64,000 bases of DNA, taken from Sapria himalayana (lineage: Eukaryota; Streptophyta; Magnoliopsida; Malpighiales; Rafflesiaceae). The translations under genes were made by a program, and so were the position numbers. Below the pieces are notes generated by a model. The model was not told where the DNA came from. It did not search any database and was given only the letters and a program-made list of their open reading frames with translations. The stretch is from assembly GCA_029783825.1 (NCBI GenBank), contig JAREIK010002645.1, positions 186,001 to 250,000 on the forward strand. The letters run 5' to 3'. Shown piece by piece: positions 1 to 63,400 of the stretch (its first letter is position 1; each line of letters opens with the position of its first letter).

Positions 1-1080
1 CCAAACTATAGATTGTCTGAATCTAATTAGCTTATTTTATAAGAATTTATTTATATAATAAATATAATAAAGTATTTTTTGTTGGTTATTGTATCTACAA
101 TGACATCACCAATGATTAATTTAGAAGTGCCCCATGAAGTTATATGAGTGTTCAAAAATCTTCATTTACAAGTTTCTTCCTTTATTATATAATCATTACA
201 TATGAATTGTAAAAAAAATTATGATATAGAAATTTATATTTTTCTTAAATTAAAATAGCTTATACAATGACATATATAAGTACGAAGTGTTGAAGCACTC
301 CTTATATATTGGAGTAATAATATTTAATTGTATAAAAAAGAAATATGAATTCTACCATTAAGCTGAAGCTAAAATTTTATCATGTCTAATTTTGAAATAT
401 CATTAAAAATTTGATGTTTTGTTGCTAAATCAATTTATGTGATTTCTTTCCCAAATCAAATTCTTCTAGTTTAATATTGATGTATTTTTTTTATTATTAT
501 GATATGAATGGGATCATCCAAGATGTTGGTTTCCCTAGTGGTACTTACATATTATATAAAAAAGTTATTTGTATGTTACTGATTGTTAAGTGGAATTAAA
601 TCTATTTCTTGTTAATGTGGCTTAAAGTTTAACATGATATTAGACTCAATATTATAGTGAAAACAACCCCTAGAGTCTGTAAAGTTAACAAACACTAAAG
701 AGAGGAAAAATATGTGCACTGTACTAACACAGTGCATGTGCACTTGACTGCTACTGTGTCTGCACACAAGGATTGGAAAAGAGAGAAATGGGAGGCACAT
801 GTTACTTTGCATCATTCACACTGCGAAATGGGCATCGATATCAATGGTAGGTAGTGGCAAAAGTTTCCGGCGATGTTGAAAAAACATTTTTGATTGGCGA
901 TGGATTGTAAAATGGATCAACTACCACTATGAACATTTCACATTTGGGAAACCAATGATCTTATCTTAATCATGCAAGAAAACTGCATACATTGACCCCC
1001 TCATTGGTGTCACTGTTGCATAATCTGGAAAAAAAATTGATCACTTTGTTCATGAGTTTTTAGTTAAATTATAATTCAAA
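1..1080. other. ECA3 intron, AT-rich, probable LTR retrotransposon remains
   Basis: No coding exon. A primer-binding-site-like stretch on the + strand at 635-647 (TGATATTAGACTC against the usual tRNA-iMet type TGGTATCAGAGCC) is followed by a gtgcac-rich leader at 710-790. This suggests that bases 1-630 hold part of an LTR and the following bases its leader. Similar PBS/leader pairs occur at 56.5-56.9 and 58.98-59.25 kb. Confidence 0.4.
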
Positions 1081-1618
1081 CATACTTGTATCTCTTTCAA
1101 TTTTGTTGTTTTAGACTTCTCAAACATCAAATTGAGAAGAGGTATTAGTGTTTGCTCTTTGTTAGGAGTTGATATTTTTAGTATTTCCATTTATTATAGT
1201 TTTTTATTTTCTATTTGGTGCAAGCAAGCAACTCATGTGGACGTTCTCAAATAATTTCCCCCCTATATAAAAGGTTTTGTGTGTTTTTTTATATGCAGAA
1301 TTGTAATCAAGTGGTTTGACTGGAGGGGTTTTTCATTTCAAAGTATATATTATACAAATTTTTGTTATTTGTTTATTTTTTGTTTCGCATTCAATTCATC
1401 AAAATTTTCCTTAATTCTTACTTTTTCCTTTATTTTTTGACTTTAAAATTATGTTGTGAACACCCAACTTGGAAGCTATCCCAATCAATTTGTCTCATAT
1501 ATAAAAAGTGTTTATGTTTGTTGCATCTATTGAAGTTAAAATTATGTTGCATTATTTCAAATTATTTATATATAATTTAAAGTTGTTTTATTTTTTTTTT
1601 CAAATTATTTAATCTAAG

Positions 1619-1657
1619 TTGTTTCTTAGGGTATCATAATGATACCCTAAGAAACAA
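1619..1657. repeat. Perfect 18-bp inverted repeat with 3-base loop
   Basis: The arms at 1,619-1,636 and 1,640-1,657 are perfect reverse complements (core gtttcttagggtatca), with loop taa at 1,637-1,639. The second arm runs on into caagaccctagggg. The only other palindromes this clean in the window are the AT tracts. Confidence 0.9.
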
Positions 1658-2800
1658 GACCCTAGGGGAGTGTTGAGAGTAATTTAGGGTTGTCGACCCT
1701 ATAAAGATAGGTCACGATCACTATGTGCCACCCTGAGTGTCGCACACCCATTATGTGTGACAAAAGAAAGAAGACAAATTAAAATTAAAATAAAAAAAAT
1801 AAATACAAATTTTTGTTGACATAATCTCAATCAGACAAGCTAGTCGTGCCTCTCCTATTGAATAATTTTCACATATTTGTCAGGATTTTCACACTAAACT
1901 AACTAGTTTCTCCTCCAAATTTGATATTTTAGTCTTTTCACGCTTCAAGTTGAGGGAGCATTAGAGTCTGCATTTTAATAGAGGTTTTTATTTTTAGTAT
2001 TTTTATTTATTTTCCTTTTATTTTCTATTTAATGTGAGCACTCAAATCATGTGGATTGCCCAAATTAATTTTCCACATATATAAGGAATTTTATGTATAT
2101 TATTTTCTATATAGAGTTGTAATCTAAGTTATTTAATTGAGAATTATTTTATTCCCAAGTGTGTTAAGTTAATTTATATTGTTAGTTTATTTATTTTTTT
2201 GAATTATATTTGCAATAGTTTTCTTTTATTCTTACTTTTTCTATTATTGTTATTATTTCAAGATTATGATGAGAGCACCCAATTTATAAAATGTCCAAAT
2301 CACTTTGTCACTTATATAAGAAATTTTTATGTATATTGCATTTATTAAAATTGAAGCTACCTTGTATTATGTTAATTCAACTTTTTTGAAGCAACTTCAA
2401 GTTGTTTTATTTTTAATTTTCTACTTTTATGTCTAACAAGACAGTAAGGATGAAGCCCCCCTCTCTATCACACACCCACTATATGCGACAGAAGATAGAA
2501 GTCAATATGGGTGAAGCTCCCATCTCCCAAAAAATGACAGGAGATAATCTTCATTCAAAGAAAGTGATGATGTTCAACAAACCAACATATTTAATATATT
2601 AAAAAATATATAATAATAGTAGATCACCTACTATTCAGGAAATAGCAGATACTTATTTCAACTTCTACGACACTGCAACCTAATAGGCCATCTTTGCGAT
2701 GATGTTCAGGTGTACCCTAAAAAAGGAACCATCACGCATCTAAGTTCGACGTGGGTGAAGCAAAGATGATGGATAGGCTGTGGGGAAAGAACTTATACGA

Positions 2801-2867
2801 CACTGCAAAGAGAAAATGGACCACCAAGAACACTGCAAAGAGAAAATGGACCACCAAGAACACTGCC
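2801..2867. repeat. 30-bp perfect tandem duplication
   Basis: A 30-bp unit beginning cactgcaaagagaaaatgga occupies 2,801-2,830 and is repeated without change at 2,831-2,860. A third copy starts (cactgcc) and breaks off. It lies in the LTR-derived cluster. Confidence 0.9.
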
Positions 2868-3780
2868 CCACCCACCTGTAAGAGAGGGTTCGTGTGATTA
2901 TGTCACAAAACCACCAAGCACTTGATTAACGCCTGTATGAATGAACAGCGACATGGGTTATGGGAGATGCAGAAAAAGTTAGGCATCACGATGAAGACGA
3001 GTGAGTTATGGCTCACCCACCAGTACGAGAGGGTTCGTACGGTTCTGTTAATGACCCATCAAACCTATAAGCTAGCCGATTATAGGCTCGGTCATTCTCT
3101 ATTATAACATTCCCACTAGTTGAAGCTAGTAAAGAAGAAGATAAAAAGAAGCTGGAAGAAGTTGCTCCACTTATGCCAAAGTTACAGCCTCCATACTATA
3201 ACATTCCCACTAATCATGATCGATGGTCTAGTAGTTGATGAATGAAAAGCTGGCAGTATTGAAGGAGAGAACAGAGCAAATTCCATATAATCATGGCCAT
3301 GTTCCTACTAAATGGCATGTCATGCCCCCAGCGTTACAATTTTTGTCCAAATGGACCCTATTATGACCCACAAGTGCTTGGACCACTTCCTACCCCATTC
3401 AGACATCTGGGTCATGAGACACCATTGCCAGTAAATGTCCTCCAGGGCCATGTGCAGCCACCTGCTTATAATTGACATCTTGTGACAGGAATTTTTCCCA
3501 CTTGGAAGGCCTATGATCTTTTCTTGATCACACAAGATAACATCATAAGCTACCATCACTACTGCTAGTAATATATAGCATAAGTCTATTATTGGGTCCT
3601 AGTTCAAATTGGCATCTAGTTTTTTTCCATCTGATCTTAGTGCTCGGTATATTCATTGACTAGTAAGCTGTTTTATTTTATTTTATTCCAATTTTTCCTT
3701 TGTTTTTTTACTTTAAGTTTATGATGAGAGCACTCAACGTATGGACTATCATAATTATTGCACACGCTAGCGCTATATGA

Positions 3781-4030
3781 AGGTACAAGTGGCAAATGGG
3801 TCAGCCCATGGCATGCTTCATGCTGATATATCATGCTAGGCAAGGCACTGATACGGGAAAGAACCATGTTACCATCAAAAGTGGGCCAGCCCATGACATG
3901 TCACATGTCATGTGGGCTTCCAATTCGACCCTTGTGAGGAGGCACAACATGGCCCAAAACATTGGAACGATGTGTGGACTTCACGGAAAGCCCATTTATT
4001 AAAAAAATACACATGAAGTCCACATACAGG
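3781..4030. repeat. GC-richer island resembling hAT subterminal sequence
   Basis: Mixed gggccagcccatgacatg-like repeats stand out from the AT-rich surroundings and resemble the interior of the hAT family at 33-37 kb. No TAGAGGTGTCAA end or target duplication was found, so assignment is weak. Confidence 0.3.
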
Positions 4031-6884
4031 TTCTTATTTAGTTTTTAGAATAGGAGCATAAAGCCCACGTGCCTCATTTAGAAATTTTCATACTTGCCTT
4101 GGCAACATCCTTTGACAAGATAATGACGCACGTCACTATCATGTTGTCCGTCGACAGTGACAAGCATTTTATTATGCTTTTTAAGAAACAAAAACAAAAA
4201 AAAAAATTATTTTAAAATTTATGAATGTCAACCATTTGATATCAATCAAATGGTTCTATATAGAAATTCAATATCTAATGGATTTCAGCCCACAAAAAAA
4301 AAATAATTTTTAAAAATTTATATAAATAAGTTATTAATATTAATAATTTTTCACATTAAAATTATAATCTATTCTTTTTTAATTTTCTCAAAATTTTAAA
4401 ACTATAATAATGTGTATATTTTTATTTTTACTTGAATAATAAAAAATAATATAAATTAATATTGACAAGTCATGTGTTGGCAATTAATGAAAAATAAATT
4501 ATAGTTACAAAATTGTCATTAGCTACCTTTAGATTAGAAAAAATATTTTTACAAGATACATGATTTCTTCATTCCACAACTATTTTTTATTAGATAAATT
4601 AAAAAGTGAAAACAACTCTCTCTTATTCAAAACTCTCTACGTATCAAAAAATTAAAAATAGTTATTATTATAGAAACAAATTAAACATTGAATTTAAATA
4701 ATGATAATCCAACTAAAAGAATTGAGGTTATGTTATCACACAATCATAAATTGGTATTAGACCAAGTACCTAAAAAACTTAGGATTAATAAACAAACAAC
4801 TTTAATATGAAATTATTTTTAGGATTATTAAAAATAAAAAATCTAGAAAAAAGTTAAAAGAGATACTATATATATATATATATATAATAGAAAAATATTT
4901 ACTGATAAGACTGGCACTAGGACTAGACATCTTAAATCTAGCAACCTAAATATAATTCGACACAAACTAGAAAATTCAAAGGAAACATAATGAACAATAC
5001 ACCAGAAACATGATTTATTTTATTTCAAGAAAACTCAACTAAGTGGTGTAGTCATTAAATTATATCAACTTTAAATCTAATAACCTATTTTATTTATCAT
5101 CATGAGTTTACAATAAAATATATGGCTACATTTATTGCTAATATAAGCCTTCCACTTAAATTTTCAAAAGATCCTTGCCTAATTTATTATATGCATAAAT
5201 ACTTGTAGTCCACATATTATAGAATCTCTAAGCCAATATGTAGGACTAATCTAATAAAAATTATAAAATAATTAATAATAATTAACAAAGTTATCAAATA
5301 AAATAGAATAGTATTGATAACATACGATATTTAGACTAGCCATAAAGATAATGAATTCATATGTACCACTATCCATTTTATTAATTATAATTAGAAAATA
5401 AATTTGATGACTTCCAACATCCAGCATTTAGATTTTGTGAGATCCTTTATTTTTATAATAATAAAGTTATATATGTGGACTAAAAGTATTTCTCATCATA
5501 AGAAAATATATAGCATAATATTAAATAATATTTTAAAATATAATATCAAAATAAATATTTTCATATGAATTATTAAAGATAATCTCTTATCTGAGATTTT
5601 TTACATTTAATATATGTATCACATAATAAATCTAATATAAAAGTAATCTTAAAAATAATTTTCCCAACATTAGAACAAATACAAAATGTATTAAAATATA
5701 TAAAGACATCTAACAAATTATAAGACTTATAAGTAATGTAACTCAGTAAACATAACTAATAAAAAATTCTAACTGAATATCAAACACTATATAATTTTTA
5801 TAAATTTGATATTTAATTAATGTATTAGTTATAAATATATAATATTCAACTATATTAATAGTTAAATCAGTAAAATAATAATTAATAAATCAAATTATAC
5901 ATAAGATTTTCATTTTTAAAAAATTATAAATTTTTTTATAATATTTAATTGTGTTCATCTGTATACTTATACAATAAACATTGCATTTAGGTAGATATTA
6001 AATATCAATAGTACCTTTAGTAATATAGAAAAAACTCATTTTTTTATACATTACAATTAAGATGAAAATCAAATAGTTAAAATATTAGTCAATCATTTCA
6101 TCTCTTTATTACTTAGTTGCATATATATATCATAAAGTTAGAGTTAAAGAGAAAAAATATTATAAAATTCATATACACTTATATGAATGAACTACGAAAA
6201 TTAAATGATAAAATTATTAATAATTAGATAATATATTTAATATTATAAAAAAATTATTATAGTTTTGGTGAGACTTTAATTATTGAGATCAATACCATAT
6301 TAGAAAATGATAATTTTTTATTTTGTTTGCTAAAATCAAATGATAAGAAGATTCATCGAATATGAGTTAACTATCAAGATACTTAAATACTAATTATTGA
6401 ACTATCTTGTCTTATAATAACATAAAAAATTTTGACATACAAAGTGAATATAATCAAGCTAATCAACTTTTTATGTGTTATCTAAAATTAACTATAATCT
6501 TTTGACCCTTCTACTTAGGAGAACCAAACACTATTCAAATATTATTAAAGTATTAACATGTTAAAAAGATTAGAAATATACAGAGATAAATCTTCAAAAT
6601 AAAGTTAAAAAACTACAAATATATAATAACATATAAAAAAGATAAAACCAAACTTATAATTATACCAATCCAAACTAGACATAGTGACATTATGATATAG
6701 GCTCGATTCTAGCATATATTTTATTTTACATTCATTTTGTTATATATTTTTTATAAGCATTTATATTTATATTTTTATATTTCATTATATTTTTTTAATA
6801 TATTTTTTTATATTCATATTTAAACATATTATAATTTAAATTTTATAATTATAATGTTTTTATATGTTTTTTTTTAATTTAATA
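4031..6884. other. AT-rich intron with one LTR-like repeat copy
   Basis: No exon or intact ORF. An (AT)n run is at 4,867-4,887. From about 5,320 to 6,700 the sequence resembles two other stretches of the window (37,490-38,400 and 62,130-63,590) in the same orientation; shared landmarks are ccagcatttagat, a tattagtcaatcatttcatctctttatta-like block, and ataacataaaaaattttgacat. The 62-63.6 kb copy ends at a PBS-like sequence, so this is probably an LTR. Confidence 0.45.
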
Positions 6885-6903
6885 TGTGTGTGTGTGTGTG
6901 TGT
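6885..6903. repeat. (TG)n microsatellite
   Basis: Uninterrupted alternating T-G run of about nine units, directly before a GC-rich block. Confidence 0.95.
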
Positions 6904-7350
6904 AAGCAACAGGTAAGAGGGCCATAAGCCCAAACCCAAACAAGCCTAAAGTCCTAGATCATATGAGAGTTGGGCTGGGTGAAGGCTGGATTGGACATGG
7001 ACAGCATGCGAGCAATAGCCCAAGCCCATTGCCTATGTCCTTAGCAATCTGCCTGTGGCTAACCCAGGCTAGCCTAGATTAGTCGCTTGCTGGGCACAAG
7101 TCGTGCTGGTTTTTAACCGTAGCCAAACTCGACCCAAAATGACCCAGTATGGCCTATTCAACCCCTTGGCCAGTGGGCTGTGCCAAGCAACCTATATCTG
7201 CTAGCAGGCAAGCACAGCAGGATCCATGCTAAAAAATCATGTGGTGCCTGGCACAGCACGGTGGCCCAAATGAGCCTCAAAAAAATAGGTTATATCTGTC
7301 TGGCATATCCTGCTTTCCACCTTTGTGTTATATTTGCCTTGTTTGAACAT
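6904..7350. repeat. GC-rich repeat block, hAT-like composition
   Basis: Dense gggct/agccca and tggcc/ggccat words, as in the subterminal regions of the hAT elements at 11.5 and 33.7 kb. It ends about 270 bp before exon j on the gene's downstream side. No terminal repeat or target duplication was recognised. Confidence 0.35.
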
Positions 7351-7619
7351 TTGTGGAGCTAACAAATAAAAACCAATTTCTAAAATTATACTTAACATCT
7401 CTTGAAACTTGTATGATTTATCAAAAGATTGACATTAATAGCTGTTTCGAAAGTAGTAGGGTGCAAGGCATATGTGCACAAGTAATCCATGCTTTCTAAG
7501 AAACTTGCTTTCCTTCTGTTTAAGCAATGCATGTGTTTGCATGCACAGATTATTCTTATATTTTAAATTCTAATTGTACACTTGGAGCTCAATTTTTTAA
7601 GGTTATGCAAGAAACAAAC

Positions 7620-58331
<50,712 letters not shown>

Positions 58332-58799
58332 CTGACATGCAAAAAAGGAGCAATGGAGTTCAAAAATTGATATCAACATCACCATTGATACAATTAAGGC
58401 AACATGTTTACAAAAAGTAGCATTTAAAAAGAAGCAAACACATGGAATTAATATCAGTAACTTTTTCCCTCATTTAAAAATTTTCCCTAGTCCAAGCCAA
58501 TGCAAAAGTGAGTTACATGGCAGACATAGTTTAGTGATAGATACAAAATAATGTAGGGTAATTAATATTACAGTTTATCCTTATCTTTCATGTGCAATGA
58601 GAGCAATAAGTATTGTAGTTTTATGTACTATTAAAACTGGAAGTTTGCCCGAAAGGGTTAGTTTGATTACAAAAAGAGGTGACCACAAAAGTAAGCCACA
58701 TATGCACCAGGCTGATATATGGAGAAGGAAGCCCATAAAAATGACTAGAAATATGAACATTCAGAATATATGTATGGATATTCAACCCATTATGCATTG

Positions 58800-59260
58800 A
58801 AGTTCACTGTTAATTGTTTTTTCTTATTTTCTCTTTTATTGCATTATGGATAGGTGCACCGAATATGTGGGTTGTCCAAATCCATTCAGCCCATTATATA
58901 AGAACTTTACTTGTACATTTTAATTATTAAATTCTATATTTGTTGAGTTTTTGATGTTTGAATAATGCAAAATTTCATATGGCATCGAAGCTAAACCCCT
59001 AGGTAGAGTAAAACAAGAGAATTCTAGAGATAGAAAGTAACATGTACACTAACATTACAATACATGCACACACATATAATAGCGGACGTATGTGCACTGT
59101 AGATGAACAAGTAGAAGGTGCATAAAATAAAGTTGGTGCTCATTTGGGTGCAGTTTTGTGTGTGTAGTGGTGCACCGTGTGAGTGGCTGAGATAGAATAG
59201 AGTTGGTGCACCATGGGTTGAGCACTGTGTGTGTGCAGGACTTGATCACTTAACTTGCTC
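58800..59260 (+). mobile_element. Plus-strand LTR end, PBS-like site and leader
   Basis: LTR promoter wording gtgggttgtccaaatccat and TATATAAGAAC at 58,868-58,912, LTR end near 58,975, PBS-like TGGCATCGAAGC at 58,980-58,991, and then a gtgcac-rich leader to about 59,250. It is the opposite-orientation counterpart of 56,500-57,120; the two bracket exons a and b. Confidence 0.5.
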
Positions 59261-59289
59261 CGTGGGTTGACCCATTTTTTATGGAGAAA

Positions 59290-60430
59290 ATCAAGACACC
59301 AATAACTACACATCAGAGACTTGAGCACGGAAACTATTCACATTGGGTTACGTGAGTTCTAAATTGGTCTTTGATCAAAAAATATTGGATCACCTAATAA
59401 ATGAACAGCCCAATGATTAGAAGAAACAAAAATTGCTAAAGATCGACTCACTTTTTGATTGGCATATGACACTCTATTAAGCTAGGGTTAACATCCTTTT
59501 TTCTCCTTTTTTTTATTTCAATGAAGATATTATGTAAATTAACAATATCATTATACTCATCCCAGATAACACTGATACATAATATAATTTCACAACTAAT
59601 CGATTTGAAATTAAAGAATCTTATCGTACCTAAATAGGTTACTACTCACTATACACATCTCACACTTCTTGTTACAAGCTTCTTGAAAGCTATGTCAACA
59701 GTTATTGATGATCCAAATGAGTGGTATAGTTAGAACTTCTTTGCATGATACTTTTGTACTCGCTATCATATAATCTGTTAAGGTTTTGCAGTATAAAAAT
59801 ATGTGATTGTGAGTTTTCTATCAGACCAGGTTGCATTACTAGTCAATTTAATATCTATGTGAAATATCAAGTTCTACCCCAGAGATACATAATTTAGCAC
59901 ACATTGATAGTCAAAGAAATATCAGTCATTGTAGAAGCAAAGCAATAGAAACACATCGGAGATTTGGGCACGAAAACTATTCACATTGGGCTACATTAGT
60001 TCAACCTTAGTTCTTTAATCAAAAATTAATAGATCACCTAATAATTGAACAGGTCAATGGTTAGACGAAACAAAAGTTAATACAAGTTGACTCTCACTTT
60101 TTGCTTGTCATATGACAATTTATTAAGCTAAAGTTTACATCCTTTTTTTAATTTTTTATTTCAATGACGATATTATGTGAGTTAACAATATAGTACCTAA
60201 ACAAGTTACTATTCACCATATATGTTTTACTCAACTTACAACATGATATTTTTGTAAAGTTTAACAAGATTTCACAGTCTAATCCTATGTGATCATGAGT
60301 TTTATACAAGAACAGAATTACATTACCAATCAATTTAACATCTATGTAATGCATTAAGGTCTACTGTAGAGGCACATCATTCGGCATACATTGATGGCCG
60401 AGAAAGTACCTGTTGTAGTATAAGTAGGGA
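59290..60430. repeat. Direct repeat of ~0.5-0.65 kb (two copies)
   Basis: Copy 1 about 59,290-59,930 and copy 2 about 59,945-60,425 share in order: gagacttgagcacg.aaactattcacattggg, atcacctaata, gactca.tttttg.ttg.catatgaca, tattaagcta, attttatttcaatga.gatattatgt, gtacctaaa.a.gttact, caatttaa.atctatgt and cacattgat.g. Copy 2 lacks about 150 bp. It may be an LTR pair without interior or a simple tandem duplication. Confidence 0.8.
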
Positions 60431-63400
60431 CATATAGATCTAAATTCATTGCACACACTGCAAAAATATACATCACCCTAGATATATCTCTCTCTCTCTC
60501 TCTCTGACCTCGACTAACAATGATTTCTTTTCCAATTAAGTTGAAGTAGACATTTCCCAATCTTTAGGTACTAATAATCTCATGAATCATTTTTTTAATT
60601 AAAACTCATGTGCTATTGAATAATTAATTAACAATCACATTATGAGTAATCATTTATTTTTTGTTATTTTCTTCTCATATTATTCAATTTGCTTCATTAG
60701 TACTTTCACATATTTTATTTATTCATGATTGCTCATAATATGAGTTGTTTTTTCACTAAACATTAAAATAATCAATGATATCCATCCAAAACATCTTTTA
60801 ATCTTTCTATGAGTTAACTTTTTAAATAACTCAATATTAAATTTAATTTCTCTTCTATTAATATTTATTAGTAATATCAAAAAATTTTGAGAAAAATTTA
60901 TTTAAAGAGAAATAATAATAACTTAAATATATTTTCTTCTATAAAATGATATCTCACAAGATATTTGAGTGTTATTAATTTTATGTTTATCCATTCTTGA
61001 CTTAGTTATACATTACAAGGCCAATTGAAAATATTAGATCCTAACATTAAGAATGTGAATTAGAAAAGTATATCAAAGTTTTATATTCTATCAGACACAC
61101 TTGTGTGAATAATAACTCAATCGATATGATATGTTTAAACATATAGAAATCAAATAGAGATAAAATTCAACAAAATTTTAAATATATTATGATATTTATA
61201 AATAATTATATGCATTTTACATGATAAAATAATAATATACAATGTTATTATTGAGTTATAGTTTATTTTCTACTATTTTTTTATTTATTTATCTATTATT
61301 TGAGAACATCCAATTTATTGGAAACCTAAATGATATATATATATATATATATAGGTTGAGTTGTATCCGGAAAACTAGCTTTTCATAATTAATAAAAAAA
61401 ATTAATTTTCCACTTCTCCCTCTCTCCTCTTCTAGTCGTCTGCCTAACAATAATCTTGATTGAACTAATTCAACATAGTATCATAGCTCTTCCAACGAGG
61501 TGGTAGGAGTGATTGTAATCACTACAAGTTTGTAGGGGTGGTGGTAGCACGATCATACCATAACCCTAAAATAATCACTTTTAGTGGATATTTAAATTCT
61601 CTCTTAGTGTTTGGTGGTCGAAGGACTTTTGAAAAAATATTTTTTGGTGTTTCAAAAAGTTTTTGAGATGCACGACAATGAATCTCACCACGACCAACAT
61701 AGCAATCCCGATACAAAATTATTGTCGAGGTTAATTTAGCTATAAGATGGTGTGACTATTTTAAAAAAGTTAAATTTTTTATTTTCAAAAAATTTACATA
61801 AAATTGAAGTGGTTTATACAATTTATTATTTTCAAAAATATTTGTGTAAAAGTATATCATGTTATGATAATTTAGAAAAAATTATTGAAATCAATATAAA
61901 ACTATTAGGGATAATCTAACAAGAATTAAAGTCAAAAAAAATACTTCCTTTAGGCTACATCAGTGAAAATCTATTATATAGTCCAAGAATATGTGAGTTA
62001 CTTATTAGAAAACTCACGTAAGAATTAGATTAATAAGTAAATGATGATTGATGCTAAGCTATTAATGCAATAGTACATCTATGTTAGTCGATAAATCTCA
62101 TATTATCAAGTGTGATTGATTCTTGAGACTTTCATGAGAGTTTGAGACTTAGTCATGTTGATATATTCTTCGAAAATATTTTATTTATATGATATGAATA
62201 TTTAACTATTGACACACAAATTAACTACCTATAACGAGATGACTTAATATGCAACTTAGACACAACTATGAGAGATGATTATTGATATATAATATGATAA
62301 TGGTGTTGACAAATCAAGCTATAATTATGAAGAAAATTAGTTAGATATATTCCAATTGAAATTAATAAATAATAAATTCAAAACATAGATTTAAGAGATC
62401 TTAATGATGTCCAGCATTTAGATTAGTGATGATAACAACGAATTCACATGTGACACCACATACGTTGTTGATTCTAACTGGAAACAAAATAAAATAAATA
62501 TTAAAATTTCATAAAATTCTTAATCCTCTTGATAGACATAATATATATGATTGTTTGTAGAGAATTTTATGAAATATAAGATACAAAAAAAAATATTAAA
62601 TATAATATTTGATTACGTTACATATAATGGTGTGAAAATAAAAAATTTCATAAAAATTAATAACACTTCTCTCTTAATAAAGATTTTACGTGCTAGATAC
62701 ATATTGTCAAATAACAAATATAATTGTTCAAGTTAACTAAAAAATTATACCCCGATAAAAACAAATAGGTAAAGCATTAAAATATATTAAAATAATTAAC
62801 AAACTACAAAATTTTTACACTTTATGCAAGTCAGTAGGCCTAAAAAAATTCAATTGCATTTAAGACATTGTTTGAATTTAATGTAGTAGCTATCAAAATA
62901 TAATATTCAAGTAAATTAAAAATAAAATTAATAAAATAATAATTGATAAATGAGATAATGAAATATAATTTTTCTTTTTAAAATTCATTATAATATTTTA
63001 TGATGCGATAAATATGTATTCAATAGTATACACTCGCACAACATATATGACACTGAAATACACTCACACAACATCGAGATACTCATATTTTGGTATCATG
63101 GTTTTTAAGATGAAAAAAGATATTTAAAATATTAGTTATTCATTGTATTTTTTTTATTACTTATTTGACTCAATGAATCCTAGAATTAAGATTTAAAATG
63201 GGTATAAAATACTAGTAAATTCATATTAACTTGCATGAATTTAATACACAAATTAAATGATAGGATTAATAAGTAATTAGAAAATCTATATAAATATTAT
63301 AAATATAAGTTTGATAGTCTTAACAAACTTTCGAGAATGGAAACCAATATCATATTTCAAGATCCTAATTTTTTTATTCAGTTATCCATGAGCAAACAAT

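Larger units (their letters stand above)
1085..3780 (+). mobile_element. Cluster of decayed copia-type LTR pieces
   Basis: Two LTR starts preceded by polypurine-like tracts are visible (around 1,127 and 1,951: caaattgagaagagg, caagttgagggagc). The segment with ..atgatgagagcaccc.. and a TATATAAG box recurs near 1,413-1,510, 2,230-2,335 and 3,688-3,740. A second shared segment (cacaccca.tat.tg.gacaaaagaaagaag) is at 1,738 and 2,466. The arrangement looks like repeated partial LTR-plus-leader units on the + strand, opposite to the host gene. No retrotransposon ORF survives here. Confidence 0.5.

Noticed and set aside
3293..3559. Overlapping open frames on both strands near 3.4 kb
   Set aside because: No similarity to the ATPase or a transposon protein could be recognised; codon patterns are not convincing, and it sits in LTR-derived sequence.
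1..7619. Missing downstream ECA3 exons (GLPGFDSMPSAL onward)
   Set aside because: Looked for on the minus strand and not found; they probably lie before position 1.
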